Assembly (NCBI RefSeq): GCF_002104995.1
Contig: NW_024468258.1
Span: 737,101-801,100, forward strand
Source: Linderina pennispora
Taxonomy: Eukaryota > Kickxellomycota > Kickxellomycetes > Kickxellales > Kickxellaceae
Direction: 5' to 3'
DNA: 64,000 nt
The notes below the pieces were generated by a model, which was not told the origin of the DNA, did no database searches, and saw only the letters and a list, made by a program, of their open reading frames with translations. The first letter of the stretch is position 1, and each line of letters begins with the position of its first letter. A program made the position numbers and the translations under genes. This document shows, piece by piece, positions 11,467-24,125 of the stretch.

Positions 11467-12258
11467 TCACTCGTTCCCAGCTCTGTCGAAAACAAGATCT
11501 GACCTCAGAACATACTTGTAGCTGTTCTGAATCTCGAGAGCCTCGTGCTGAAGACAGTCAGCGCCGTGTTTGTGTAAAAGAGCCAGCCCCATTTCAGGCT
11601 TGACAGATACCGGTTGCATCCTTCCGGCATAGAACACGGTTTCACCGCCTGAGGAGCGCCCGCCTTTCTCAGCCCCGAATCGCTCATCATCAACAGCATT
11701 GAGGTATATCAGCAGCGTATACTCTGTGCGTCGGCCCTTCGGGTCAAAAAAATAATCATCATAGTGTTTGCCAAACCGCTGCCCTGGGCCATACCGGTAC
11801 AGACGGATGTTTTCGAGCAGGCCAACTGGCTCTCTGCCATCCGGGTGGGTCCAGCCTCCAAGCAGCCTGCCCATTCCTGAGTCAGTCCACAGCGCCTGGG
11901 CAAACTGAGTGTCAATCCCGCTCCACCTGGCATTGTTGCGGAATGCTTCGCCGCGCTTGGGGACCCCCGGTGTTGGCACGCAAAGATCATCCGCAAGGCG
12001 AATGAATGCGTCGCATTCTTGCTTGCTGAGGAGATTTCTGATCAAGAATATATGGCCGGATACAAGCTCGGCCAGCTGCAGCCCCTTTTTTGGCTTCACC
12101 GCCGGCCATTCAATGGTGGCAGCGGCGGATCTTGGCTTTGCAGCACCTGGGCGTGAGTCGCTTGCAGCAGACCTTTTACTCTTCTTGCTGGTACCGCTGC
12201 TGCTACTGTTGCTTTTGCTGCTGCCCAATGCCGACTTGTTTGCACGACCCATCCCCAA
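11467..12258 (-). CDS. 2-oxoglutarate/Fe(II) dioxygenase, prolyl 4-hydroxylase type
   Basis: 263 residues. Residues 1-50 are Ser/Lys rich and disordered. The double-stranded beta-helix core shows the iron ligands as HYD in GKHYDDYFFD and a distal His in LLHKHGADCLQHEA. The 2-oxoglutarate-binding basic residue follows in YKYVLRSDLVF. A preceding block (ISGHIFLIRNLLS-like start, then ARWSGIDTQFA) is typical of P4Hc-domain proteins. Reaction by family: hydroxylation with O2 and 2-oxoglutarate. The substrate is unknown. No signal peptide is present, so a cytosolic or nuclear enzyme is inferred. Single exon, clean frame. Confidence 0.85.
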   Translation of the reverse strand: MGMGRANKSALGSSKSNSSSSGTSKKSKRSAASDSRPGAAKPRSAAATIEWPAVKPKKGLQLAELVSGHIFLIRNLLSKQECDAFIRLADDLCVPTPGVPKRGEAFRNNARWSGIDTQFAQALWTDSGMGRLLGGWTHPDGREPVGLLENIRLYRYGPGQRFGKHYDDYFFDPKGRRTEYTLLIYLNAVDDERFGAEKGGRSSGGETVFYAGRMQPVSVKPEMGLALLHKHGADCLQHEALEIQNSYKYVLRSDLVFDRAGNE

Positions 12259-13820
12259 TTATTCCGAGTTTGGCCAAAGGAGTTTAAAATGGATGCTTTA
12301 AAAATAATGATAATAGCAACAAACCTATATGCGCAGTGTTGACCCGGTGGAGATTATTCGGGCTGTCCTCAGACAGAGGTTGTCGTGGATATTGCGATGC
12401 TCAATATATGGGAGCCCGAGGAGATGACGATTCACGCAATGTTTATATGCTAGTGCAACCCAGATCGACGTTCACAACCCAAATATCATATAGCGCTGCT
12501 TGTGCACCGCGCTCAGGGTCATTAATAGTATGCGCCCTCGGATAGCATGCTCACATGCATGGAAATTTGGGTCTGGCTAATAGTTTCTGAGCTGGTGTCA
12601 ACGGAACTGATGCATCCGAATTGAGCTAAATAAATATGCTTTCCAATTGCGAGCCGGAGTGCAAGTCTCTGCCCAAACCATACAGGGTGGACTGTTTAGC
12701 TCCAGGCACGCCCCTGCGATAAGCGACGAATCTACCCAAACAGAGCCTGCAATGCATCCCTGGGTACATGTTCACAGTGGTGGGTTTCGTTTGTTTTGGC
12801 AAGAGCAAAAATTTCTCTGCAGAAGGTTCGCCAAACTGAAAATAAAACTGGTTTTCAGCAGGCCAAAGGAATGGCCTAGCGAGCCTAAAAGCGAATACGC
12901 GAACAAGTAGTTCGGAACATGAATGGTATTGCGCACTGTGGAAACAAATGACGGCTTGCAGGCTATTGCTCTCGCCCATGACGCGGATTCAGAAAAAAAA
13001 ACTCGCCCTCTGTTCCAGTGGTGCAAATCGCGCGCTCATTAAGACCTGTATCTTCGCTACTGGTCGTCGATCCCGACAATAAAAGGGTGTCAAGCGCCCG
13101 CCGAAGGAAGGGTCATTCTGTTAATAGGCTGTGGCCATCGACGAATAAACGGACACCATCTCGCTTACTGGTAAGTGCATCTTTGCAAATTGCTGTCATT
13201 CAAATACTATTTCTTGGTTTGGGATGATGTATTACATGAGTGGGGATCCTCAGCTCGACCAGATATCAATATGCAGCAATGACCTCATACATATACATGC
13301 ATATGCTGCTGTGTTCGTTTGCATCGGGTAGAATAAGCACTGTGTATTTCGCCGCCGTGATTAAATCTTGCTACATGTTCACTGGCGGGTACGTTGGGGT
13401 AGCTGCAGTAGCGGCGGCCGTTTGTGCTATGTATTTTTGGGGACATGGGGTGAGCAGAGACCGACGGCTGAATCAGGACGATCGGTCCAAATAGACAGCA
13501 TACTATCTTGAGCACAGCAACAAAATGGGTCGTTTTCCAACTATAAGGGATTATCAGAGGTGTCAAATACGCTGCTCTATTGAAATCCAATTGCCAAAGA
13601 CATTTCGATAATTTGTACTTTGTTGTTGTCCCAGAAAAATCCATTGTCACAACAGATATGCACGAGCACCTGCTCTCCTAGACGAAATATGTGCAGTGTT
13701 AATCGTATATGCACTGCAGGAAGCCCGCTTCAAAACAACAATTTTTACTGATAAACTTTTTTTTGCAAACCTCCTTTGCTGCAAAGACAATCGTCACTGG
13801 CTGTAGAGCCCCAATTGCCA
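12259..13820. other. Intergenic, divergent, no gene seen
   Basis: 1.5 kb between the minus-strand dioxygenase and the plus-strand Rua1-like gene. Open frames here are short, overlapping and without domain resemblance. No RNA gene or repeat was recognised. Confidence 0.5.
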
Positions 13821-15770
13821 ATGACATCAAGAGTGATAGCAGATTTTACGACGCTCATTGATGACAGCCTGTCGGCTGATACAGAGGCACAGGACGCTGG
13901 GCTCCAGGGCTGGTTGGACCCGCTAGACTGTTACGGTAAGAACTCCGGTCATTGAGCAATTGGCTGGTAATCGTCTGTGCAGATCCGTGGTTGGAGCTGT
14001 TCATCCACCACTCGTGGTGCCAACAACGTAGTGTGACAGGCAGCCGAGGTAGACAAACGCTTTTACAGACAGAGACTGGCTTGCAAACCCCTCCTTGGTT
14101 AATATGAGCGGCCTGATCATCTGCCAGCGGTCAGCTCCCTGTCCCTCCCCCAAAAGGCATCCACGACAGCAACAGCAATAGCAACAGCAGCAACAATCCC
14201 AGCCAGAATACCTCTCACTGCTCGACCATTGCGGAGGCAATGGCCAAGATGTGTTTTATTTGCAATTGCGCGATGTTACGTGGACCGGGATTGGACCGCA
14301 GTCTCAGCTTGGCTGTTCATTGTGTCTGTGTGAGAAACCACTGCTCATATTTACACAATGGGAAGGAGGCAGGGATGGAGGGCCAGCAGCCAGAACGCGC
14401 AGTTATTTTTAGATCCTATGTCGATCAATGCGCAAAATTATTTTCAGATTTGCCGCCATGACGTAAACACCAGTAGGCCGATCCTCATCCAAACAACATA
14501 CATGTGGATTCTTGTTCTAAAATTGCGCTTCCACCACTTCATAGGGCTCATTATTGGAGACCTGGGACTGAGCGCTGCTGCACCTGCCACGGCACTGTTG
14601 GATCAGCCATCCACCTCTGACACTGGTGCAACTCATTATGTGCCCAGTGCTACTGCCTCTAGATCAGGGGACTGGCTGGACTCCAGCGCCATTACCAGCG
14701 TGAGCAGCAGCTCTGGCAGCCTCGGAGCCATGGCAAGAGACATACTCTGGTTTGACGGGCCTGAATTTCGAGGATCTATGTACAATTGCACCCAAGGATC
14801 TCGAGGCTACTGATTACACGACACTTCGCCAACCGGCGGAGCTCTATGGTCAGCAACGGATGCCTCAGTGGGCATTGAGGGCGAGAGTGACCAAAGCTAT
14901 CCAATGTATATTGATGAAGACTCAGAGGCCGACGATTTCCATGATCATCAAGGCGGGGAGATAGGTCGTGAATGTGATAGTGCAAATTTCGACAGCAGCT
15001 TTGACAGAAATCAGTATGCCGAAGCATATGATGCTGAAAGGAGTGCGCTGATGGGCGGTGCGCCGATGGGTGGGGAGCTGCACGGTATCTACGGTGGCGG
15101 CAGGGACGCATTCAGCAACGGCAATGGTAGGGATGCCACTAACAGCGATGACAGTAGCTTCAGCGCCTGTATTGATTTTTCCCAGTGCGAGCGCAACGAA
15201 ACTCGGGGACCAGACGACCTGTACACACCGTGCTGGATCCGTGGCATTGGCAAGGAGAAAGAAGGACTCTGTCCAATGTGCTACAGGGAAGGCAAGATCG
15301 GGTGGAAACGGCTAAAGTGCAGCGCCTACTGGTAAGTGGAGTGCACACGATCCGTCATGGCATGTAATGGCACATCCGATTTTGCGGTCTTGCAAAAATT
15401 GGCGCGGCGAATAAGGAGGAGGATAGAGAAGCTTGATCTATAAAAAGACCTGCTATTTATCGCAAGGCGCTATTAACCACATTTACCGCATACTGTTGCG
15501 AACTGTGTGTTTCGGTTGGGCGGCCCCACGAGTAGGTACCATCTGAATTACTTCCACGGCATCTCGTCGCTCTCCGGGAGAGCATACCCGAAGCCAGAGG
15601 CTAGGCGCACGTCGCAAGATCAGCGGGGCCGTTGCCGTAAACAAGGACTCTGTCCAGTGTGCAAGAAGTGGGTGTTCGTTGACAGCTCGCGAAGGATGAA
15701 GATCAATGTGCCCGAAATATACTGGTGGAAGCACATCCAGGCATGCACAAAAAAGGTTTGGCAGCGGTAA
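13821..15770 (+). CDS. Rua1-type zinc protein (Rua1 C-terminal domain), middle part uncertain
   Basis: The C-terminal part is clear. Exon up to 15331 contains CIDFSQCERNETRG, TPCWIRGIGKEKEGLCPMC and KCSAYW. After a 204-nt GT-AG intron (15332-15535) it continues YHLNYFHGISSLSGRAYP, GLCPVCKKWV and WWKHIQACTKK. This Cys/His pattern is the Rua1 C-terminal family, named after the Ustilago regulator of glycolipid genes. A likely first exon is 13821-13935 with a 47-nt intron to 13982, continuing DPWLELFIHHSW. Between about 14050 and 14900 the frame is Ser/Thr and Gln rich and changes phase at least three times, with stops at about 14813 and elsewhere; whether these are introns or insertions was not resolved. 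Role by family: transcription regulation in the nucleus. Confidence 0.6.
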
Positions 15771-18346
15771 TGCCGCAAAGGTGTCGTCTGATAGGATCTC
15801 GCGCCTTTTCACCTGCAAGCTGCAAACCCGTGTTTGTTGTCTTCTCAGTGTGTTAAGACACAGCAGCCAGTGCAGCAGGGCGTTCGTTTGCAGTTGCTGG
15901 CAAGGCGTGAATATGAAAGAATAAATTGGAGCCCATTCTGGTGCCTCTACGTTCATTGAATATGCATCCTGCGTAAATACTGTAGCCGCTCAGCTGCTGT
16001 CGGTGTATGCAGACCGTACATTAGAGGGACCGAGGAACTACAAGCACCGCAAATGGCTGCTAGTGGGGATTCGCAGAGCCAAACAAGCGATTCATTTTGC
16101 TACGTAGCAGCACACCCCGCAGGCTAGCATGCTGAAGTTGGGGCATAATGGGCGAATTCCAGCCACACGCAAGGTTCTGACCAAGGGAGAGATGCAATAG
16201 ATCTGCCACCAGGCGCTATTCAGCCGCCAAGTGAGGCATACATCAATGTGGTGTTGACATGTTAGTAAGACATGGGCGCCGAAAAGGGACGATATTAACT
16301 GGCATTCACGTAAAGTTGGTTGTGGCAGTGTACGTGGCATCGCAGAAACGGCGGTAGCAGCAGGGTAGTCATACCCGAAGATTTGTTGACACGTTTCCAA
16401 GAGCAGACAGGGGGAGGGTCGGGGAGGGGGTGCGGCCACCCCAGGTAGGCAGGGAGGAGCGATGAAAAATTTAGATGTGCACACCGGAGGATGGTGATCC
16501 CTCTCCCCGAGAAGGGTGGGTAGACTTGCCAAAAGCGACACCGCGAAATGTTGCTCTCAAGGCAATAAGCATGAGGGAAAAGGTTTATTTTCGTTTTTCG
16601 CAGTGTATACAGAAACGCCAGAGCTAATGGAAAAACTGCCTTTGCTAACACCGATTCTGGGTGTTTTTCAGCTCCATGCACGCTGGCCTCCCCCGCGCAA
16701 CCAGTCGCCTGCCGCACAGACTCATTTAAATACAGTTGCTGGCGGCGCTACAGAATAAACTGGTGTTATGTAGACTCATCCTGAATTTACAACTAAAAGA
16801 TTACACCTTTTCTTTTCTTTCTTACTTTTCTACCTTCTGGCTTCTCTCCTGTGCAGTAGACCCGCACACGCCATTTTATTATTTCACCCTGAGGGCTCTC
16901 TTGACGACGGCCCGCTCGAATAACCATATATGTTCCTGGCGAACTCCTAAGACTATTAGACGACGATTTCCTCATTATCTCCACTCACGCACTTGCGCAG
17001 ACCTTTATTTGCTCCGTTTCCGTTCATTTTCTCCCACACGCTGCTTAATTTGGATGGATAAAAGCCCATCGTTACTCGCACCTGCATACCACGCGTTTCT
17101 AAAATATTTAGCCTTCCAAACCCCCAGCTCTCGGCAGTTCTAGCGCTACAGCGGTGCAGCATCCTCGCTAAAACCAAATCAGGTAAATATCGGGCTCGTG
17201 CTCACCAGCCTGGTCTGCCTTGCCGCCAGCGCGCACCCACAGGTCTGGATTGTGTCTTGGGGAGGAAGATTAGAGTGCTTGTTAATAAGCCTCATTTGTT
17301 TCCCTTCCCCCTTCATTTGCAGTGCATGTAAAAACTTTGTTTTGGGCACGATGTGCGCAATTGAGCCCATTGCTGCCGCTGCCGCTGCCGCTGTCCCTTG
17401 CTCAGGCCGCTGAATTAGAATGCAGCTGGGTTCATGGATGGCTGGCCCGGTCGTCTGCCAAGAGTACGTGCAGCATCATATGTCCGCGCACGCTCTGTTG
17501 CCTATTTCACCGCGGTTTTATTACATTCAATTGTGTGCATTTCATTCATTGCGCAGCGCCTGCCCTAATTGAAACGTAACCGCCATTATTGCGCTTCCGT
17601 TTTGCTCTGACAAGCAGCGAAAAGAAAACATAAACACTCGCTGGTTCCACAGAATCCTCATGTCGTTTTCTAAGCCTTTCTCGTCTTCTCCCTGTAGTGA
17701 TAATCGATCATTGAAGCAATCCTCACAACATTTCAGCCTTAGTAACGCTCGCTTCCTAGTAGCCACTCTGGCTGGCAACACAAAGGCCCACAGCATCCCA
17801 TTCATTTATTTTTTTTACGTACACATCTCCACACGCATTCCCGCACTAGCCGCCATTGCTTGAACTTGGCAGCAGCACCAGCACCAGCAGCTACAGCGAC
17901 AGCAGCAACAACATCACAACAAACCAGCACTTTCATTTATTTTTCCTGCCTGTTTTGAGTATTGGGAATTAGCACGCTTGTTTGAGATATTTTTCATTTG
18001 CGGCCCACTTGCACCCCCCACCCAACTTCCGTTCATTCCACCCCTCCTTCATCAAAAGGGCTCACCCGCTTGGCTCATGTACGCCAAAGTACAAGATCAG
18101 CCACCTTCTGCACCGCTGCCGCATTCTTTTTCTCCCCCTCAGGCACTGGGTCCCGGGCCAACCGCATCGCCGTCGCTGCTGACTTCAGCTCTCTTCATCA
18201 GTCCTCCGGCGCGGCTATTTCACATCCACTCTAGTCTTGTTTCCTCTCTTCCCCCCGCACGCGCATCGTCCATTTCAAAGCATCCTCTCGCTACCAGCCA
18301 GAGCCCACCAGCGAGGTCCTCTCGTCGCGCCAACGTCAATGCGCCA
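15771..18346. other. Long intergenic region and pyrimidine-rich leader of the homeodomain gene
   Basis: No gene is recognised. From about 16780 onward the plus strand becomes strongly C/T rich with many CTTTTC and TCTCTC tracts, several GTAAG/CAG pairs and few ATGs. This looks like a long 5' leader, possibly with leader introns, for the homeodomain gene. Confidence 0.4.
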
Positions 18347-19924
18347 ATGCACCGGAGTCCTTATTCGCGAGAGACGACGGATATTTCCGACCAAGAATTA
18401 CAGCAGATCCTCGAGAGCGAGAACATCAGCGGGCTGCCGGCTCCCTACTGCCTGGTACCCAATTACGACGGCCAGTTCCCCATCTCGCCGGCTGCGCTCT
18501 GGCAGCAGCAGCAGCAACAGCAGCTCCAGGCGAGGCAGCCAGGCAACAGCACGCCATCGCCCAACAGCTCGGCCAACAGCCATGATGCAGCTGGCAGGCA
18601 GTGCCCGTTCCAGCGGGGCAGCCGACAGCACTACGCCGGCCTGCCGAGCCCACACGCCGGCGCACGCGCACCACACTCACACCCTACCAGTTGCGCGTAC
18701 TGTTCCGTGTCTGGGAACGCACACAATACCCATCAAGTGACCTGCGCTTCCGCCTCGCCAATAGCCTGCTAATGACACCCCGCAACGTCCAGATCTGGTT
18801 CCAGAACCAGCGCCAGAAGACAAAGGAGCGTGCCGAGATGCGTCGCCGCACACACTCGCCAAACACGTCAACCGCACAGCCTGCTGCCATTTCGGGTATT
18901 AGCCAGATGTCAGCCAGCGTCCACGGCCTTGAGCGGCCTATCAGCGCCATCAGCCTGTCGGGGGGCTCTCCGCCCGAGTCACCGTTCCGATACAGCCATA
19001 TGCCGCCGGCGCCGCCGGGCATGGGCTCGCCCATTGGCGTCTCGCACCCCCACCAATTCCATCCCCACCACTCCGTGCCTGCCACTGCCCACACGTCGCC
19101 ATTCCCTGGAGGCACCGCTTCCCAGACTACGTCACCTGTTACTGGCAGCGGTGGAAGTGCAATGCTGACCCCACCGGCACTATACTCCCAGACATTTTCC
19201 CAGCAGCACCAGCAGCAGCCACCACCACACCAGACGCATCATTTCCAGCGGCACTCAATCCACACCCACGTCCAGCTGCATCCACCGACCATGCGCGCAT
19301 CGCCACCCCAGTCGATGCCGCCACCGCACCACCACCGCCATTCCATGCACAGTCTCCAGCATCTCCGCCAGCAGGCCCAGGTGCAGCCAGCACAGTCCAT
19401 CCACTTGGCCCTGCCGCCGCCGCCGCCGTCAGTCCAGGCTGCACGTGTGCAGATGCCGCCTCCGACGCTGACATCGCAGCAGAAAGAGCTCAAGCAGCAG
19501 CGTCAGCCGCCGCGACTGCCACCACCCGTCGTAACGAGCCACCAGGTGCCCACCCCTTACATCCCGTCGCCCACAACACCGACCACCATCGGGCGGCGTG
19601 GGAGCATGCAGTCGCCGAGCCCCATTCCCTCGCTTCAGCGGCACTTTTCACCGCCGCTGTCGTCAGCGGGTGCCTCCCAGACCGTGCGCGAGCATCCCGA
19701 GAACCGTCGCACGCGCCTGGCATCCATCCTCAACCCCATCCAGCCGCAGTCGGAGCGTCGATGGCGGCATGCCGGTGCCCAGAGCACCGGAGCCGCTGCC
19801 AAGCCTGGGCTCAGTGCTTGCTCGCGTCCAGTCTGCCGAAGGCACTATCACTCCACAGCACCGCGAGCCGTCGCCGTCGGTCGGTAGCAAGGCTTCGTCG
19901 CCCGAGAAATGGCGCCCATGGTGA
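18347..19924 (+). CDS. Homeodomain transcription factor, frame broken by about three insertions
   Basis: The ATG at 18347 (MHRSPYSRETTD) is chosen because coding character starts here; upstream in-frame ATGs lie in the leader. A poly-Gln run follows at about 18499-18530. The homeodomain is encoded at about 18656-18838 (start RRRTRTTLTPYQL, helix 3 VQIWFQNQRQKTK), keeping W48, F49, N51 and R53 of the recognition helix. The remainder is Pro, His, Gln and Ser rich. The frame shifts twice between the Gln run and the homeodomain (near 18595-18650) and once near 19757. Removing three bases gives 525 codons ending at the TGA at 19922. DNA-binding regulator by family; targets unknown. Confidence 0.75.
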
Positions 19925-20698
19925 ACAGCCCGACAAAAACAAATCGAAATACACATCCCGGTTTAAATTATTTGCCGCCTGCCAACTCCAACTTACCACC
20001 CTCTCCCATTCTACCCCTCCCCCGCTTAATATGCCTCTCCTTTCCAGACACCTTACTCCCTATTACTTTTCAAAACAGGCGTTTCTTTGATATATGCCTC
20101 TCCCGCCCCTTCCGCCTCTCCCTCCCTACATACCTCTTATCCTCCCTGCCCCTCTATCACTTTAGCCCAACTAGTATCTTGCTTAGTCCTCACCCTCGTT
20201 GTATTAGTACCTGGTTTTCTTTTTCTTGAAAATGGACGCAGCACATCTTAAACATCTGTCATATTTTAGAAATGCAAACACTGGCCGTCTGCAACAGAGA
20301 TACAAATAAATTGTTGACATAGGGGGCATTTGTCGATCGTTGTGTCTTGGAGTGGGCAGACAGGGATGGTGTAGCGGTCACTGCAAGACAGCAAATATGA
20401 GTGCAGTGCGATATTTGCCGCGCTGTTGCTCATTATGACCCTGTGTATGAGAAATGATGCATGCGACTTTGCGTGACATGGCGACAGCGCTCTTGCTGTA
20501 TATTGCGCCAGAAGCCATGTACCAATGAAGATCCACTGATCTGATTGGTGATCACAATAGATCGATCACTCTATTAAGAGAGTGCTGTCTTCGAATCAGC
20601 ACTCTGGGCTTGGAGGTTTTGGTCTTACACTTCTGTGCCCGCTGCGTGCGGCCGAGATACCTTCTCTTCACAACCCACCAGTTGATCAAACATTTGCA
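19925..20698. other. Intergenic between homeodomain gene and eL43 gene
   Basis: A C/T-rich tract spans about 19980-20220, in the 3' flank of the homeodomain gene. The rest is the eL43 promoter and leader, which contains the inverted repeat annotated separately. Confidence 0.45.
20579..20605. repeat. 9-bp perfect inverted repeat with 9-nt spacer
   Basis: AGAGTGCTG at 20579-20587 pairs perfectly with CAGCACTCT at 20597-20605. It lies 94 nt upstream of the eL43 start codon, in the promoter or leader. It could be a palindromic factor site or a leader hairpin; no function is established. Confidence 0.5.
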
Positions 20699-21180
20699 AT
20701 GGTACGATACGACAATTTGATGCGCTGTCGCCGGATTTGCGAGGGAGCGCGGCAGACGTTGGATACGCAGAAATGAATGCAGAGCCAGAGGCGATGGATA
20801 CACTGCGACAACTGCCGGAATCTGTGGAACTGGCAATCACAAACACATCCATTTCTAAATTGGCGAATCCCCCATTTCGCATTTGCTACCTTTCTCTCAC
20901 TTAGGCTAAGCGCACTAAGAAGGTCGGAATCACCGGAAAGTACGGCACCCGCTACGGTGCTTCTCTGCGTAAGCAGGTCAAGAAGATGGAAATCACCCAG
21001 CACGCCCGTTATACTTGCACCTTCTGCGGTAAGGACAGCGTCAAGCGCACTGCTGTCGGTATCTGGAAGTGCAACGGTTGCCGCAAGGTCACCGCCGGTG
21101 GAGCCTGGACTGTCTCGACCACCGCCGCCACGACCGCTCGCTCGGCCATCCGCCGTCTCCGCGAGATCCTTGAGCAGTAA
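20699..21180 (+). CDS. RPL43: 60S ribosomal protein eL43 (L43/L37a)
   Basis: The ATG alone (20699-20701) forms the coding part of exon 1. A 203-nt GT-AG intron (20702-20904) follows, then exon 2 (20905-21180) begins [14 protein letters not shown]. The product is 92 residues, exactly the family length. The C4 zinc ribbon is visible as CTFCGKD and KCNGC, and the end [13 protein letters not shown] is diagnostic. It is a large-subunit protein near the E-site region. An intron right behind the start codon is common in ribosomal protein genes and often serves expression control. No box C/D pair was seen in the intron. Confidence 0.97.
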
Positions 21181-21419
21181 ACTCACTCACTGCAGTGGTT
21201 GGACCTGTCTCTTGTCGTGACAAGCGTGTGTTTCAATAAAATCCGGATATCTCTTTATCTGACTCAAATCGCTATATTGATCGTGTATATATGGACAGGT
21301 GGCACGTGGCGTGCATGTAAGCGCAGTGACGCCTACTTTAGGGGGGTCGCAAGGAAGTCGCCCTTTAGCACAGTACTAGGGCTGCCTTTTGCATCTCTAG
21401 CTGCTTTTATCTGTAACAA

Positions 21420-22487
21420 ATGTCTAACGAGCTGACTTCAGGTTCGGGCGCCCTGGCACGGCTGTTCTTGCTGCTTGTCTGCATGCTGACGTCAAGCATG
21501 TGCGACGCCTACCGGGACCCAATGCTCACCCCAGGCACGGTATACCACGCTAGCGATGTGCAGCACGTCCACAGCCTGGTACGCAAGTACATGCGGTATT
21601 CAACAGCAGCCACATCGTTCGTGGACTTTGATGAGGGCTGGGCATCCTGCGGCATAGCGTGCAACAGCCCTGACGTGCGCACAGTAATGCTGAATGTTAC
21701 GTGGCACATTGACTTTCCGCTCAGCGATGGGTTTGTTGCGCTGCACCACCAGGACCGCGAAATTGTCGTCTCCTGGGCTGGCACGCACCGGTACCGGGCG
21801 CTGCTGATGGACATGGCATTCTTCACTTTGCCCTACATAGAAGGCGAAAGCATGAATGTGCACAGCGGGTTTCTCGAGTCCGTCCGTGGGATGATCGGCC
21901 CCGTCAAGCAGCACTTGGAGGTTCTGATGGACGAGTTTCCCGATTACATGGTGGTGGTCACTGGGCACTCAAAAGGGGGAGGTAAGCAAGTTGATAGCCA
22001 ACCACATCTGCATCCACTCTTCTACTCAGCACCCTGACTGCTATTAGATTGCCGTTTCTGATTTTTCCGCAGGCGGATTTTTAAAATGTAGCTGAAGCCG
22101 CGCTGTGCGCGCTGGACCTTGTGCGGCAGATTAGCGGGCTGCGCCAGCGGCTGCGTGTCTGGACGTTCGGGCAGCCGCGCGTCGGCGATGCAGCATTTGC
22201 ACACTACTATAACCGGATTCTCGGTGGCATCACGTTCCGTGTAACCGGCGTCGCCGATCCAGTTGTGGCTGTCCCGCCACAAATCCTTGCTCGACTATTG
22301 CCACCATGGACACGAGCTCTGGATCATGAATAACGACGGCGACATCTATGTGGCCCAGAACACGACGGAGTGCGAGGACCCGGCGGGCAGCCAGTCGGTG
22401 CCGTTTTTCCTGCGAACAATCCAGTCTCACAAGGACTACTTGGGACTGCCGCCTCCTGACCATGCCGATGCAGAGTTCAGCTGGTAG
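21420..22487 (+). CDS. Secreted class-3 lipase (fungal triacylglycerol lipase type)
   Basis: Exon 1 (21420-21981) and exon 2 (22092-22487) flank a 110-nt GT-AG intron in phase 1. The N-terminus carries a signal peptide (LARLFLLLVCMLTSSMCDA). The nucleophile elbow is VVVTGHSKGGA, split by the intron. The catalytic Asp lies in TGVADPVVAVPP and the His in CHHGHELW. One extra base near 22280, between the Asp and His blocks, breaks the frame; removing it yields 319 codons in total. Family reaction: hydrolysis of ester bonds in glycerolipids outside the cell. Spacing and motifs match Rhizomucor-type lipases. Confidence 0.85.
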
Positions 22488-24125
22488 AGGTCGGTGTTCC
22501 TCCCCCTTTGGAGGAAATCCGTGCGACCATGGAGCTACATGGTTCGGGGAAGGAGAGAAGAGGTCCGTGGAAATGATCTCCGGTGGGGCGTGGGCGGCCA
22601 CAAGGGGTGTACAGGGGGCCGCTGCCAAGAAATGGCCTCGCATGTCTCGCCCTTCTATATGGCCGAGCGCGGTCTAATCTCAAATCGATTCACAGCGACA
22701 AACATGCTGGCAACCAGCTGAAGTAGCGAAAAAGCGAAACTGGGATTTTCACAATAAATGAGGGTGTATAGAACTAGCGAATTCTCGAGGCACCCGGCTC
22801 ACTTGCGAGAAAGCTGCCTGTTCTGGCGCCAAGAAAAAGTGATGTTCGGACTGCCAGAACCGTCTGCGCGAAAAATAGATGAGGTTGGGCAGAGCGCACG
22901 GCGAAATAGCCGCCACCCGGGCTATTATCTGACAAGTGGCCGATTGGACTGCCCAGCGTGGGACGGAGGGGCAAGGGATCGGCCGCAATCGCCCAGCACT
23001 GGGAGGCCAGGACGGTCGGATAAAAGGGGTGCTGCATCTTGGTGGACTCGTATTGGGCAGGCGCATAAGCTCCCCTGCTCTCTGGCAATAGAGTCGGCCC
23101 ATCGGGCCGTGCAGGCGACTGCTGTGGTCTCATCACATGTTTTGTTCTTTGCTCTGGCCTAACCCAACCAGCCCCATTCGGGAGGACGTGCAATCCCTCT
23201 GGTTCTTTCACAGAATTCATGCGTTAGGCGGGAGCGCTGCCTGGCATTGGCGAGCACATCTCGGGGCAAGCACAAACTGTAGATCCGTAATGAAACAAAC
23301 ATCGAAGAGCATGCGCAGTGGTGCTCATCGGCCATCCTCATTCTCCATGACTATCTGCTATCTTTGGGCTGCATGCAAAACCGGTCCTCGAATGAAAAAT
23401 ACAATTCCACTTAAAAGCCAGCAGGTCTCGTTTGTCTGCTGAAGACAGCCAATTTTAACAAAGTTCGCATAGTATTGTATTTTCTTCTCTATCCTCGCTG
23501 GATACCTCTCCGCCTCTCCGACTCCACGCATCTCCTCGCCAGAAACCCCGACCCACTCATCCCCCCAACGGCCCGATTAACACACGCATTCGCTCCTGTT
23601 CGCTCCGTTCGCTCCAGTCACAGAAAGTCGTCTCAAGGAAAGAACACAAAGGTGAGTGAGCGCCTCCTGCAAACTAGGGATATTCATTCTCCACCCATGA
23701 GAATGTGCCGCTTCGTCGTCGCACCAAGGCCATCCTCTCTTCCCAGTGGCCGTGGCTTGACTCACGTTGGGCAGTTGGAAAATGTCTCTTGCTTGGTGGT
23801 GATGCGCCGACCAGCCATGCTCTATTATTGTTGTGCTGCCAGAAAAAAAAATAGTGGTACCCTCTTCGCAGTAGCAGCCAACCAGACTAAAATAGCTTTC
23901 GGGTCGGGCAATCCATTTCCGTTGTCTCTATCCTTCTCTTCTTACTAAAACCTGCTTCTCTCTACTCCCCCCTTTCATGCCACCGTTCGCTGCAGTCTTT
24001 TAGTACACAACGCCGCTGGTCCATTTCCCTCTATTTTCCTTCGCACCAGCACATCGAACAGGGTACCGCCCTCTGCTCGCCATACAGACCAGACACCGAC
24101 TGATACCCTCTAGCACATTCTCAGG
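22488..24125. other. Intergenic and 5' leader of the sphingolipid desaturase
   Basis: No gene is supported from 22488 to about 23450. From 23470 to 24125 the sequence is C/T rich and looks like a transcribed leader. A good donor (AAAG|GTGAGT at about 23651) and acceptor candidates near 23995-24005 suggest a 5' UTR intron. Confidence 0.45.
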
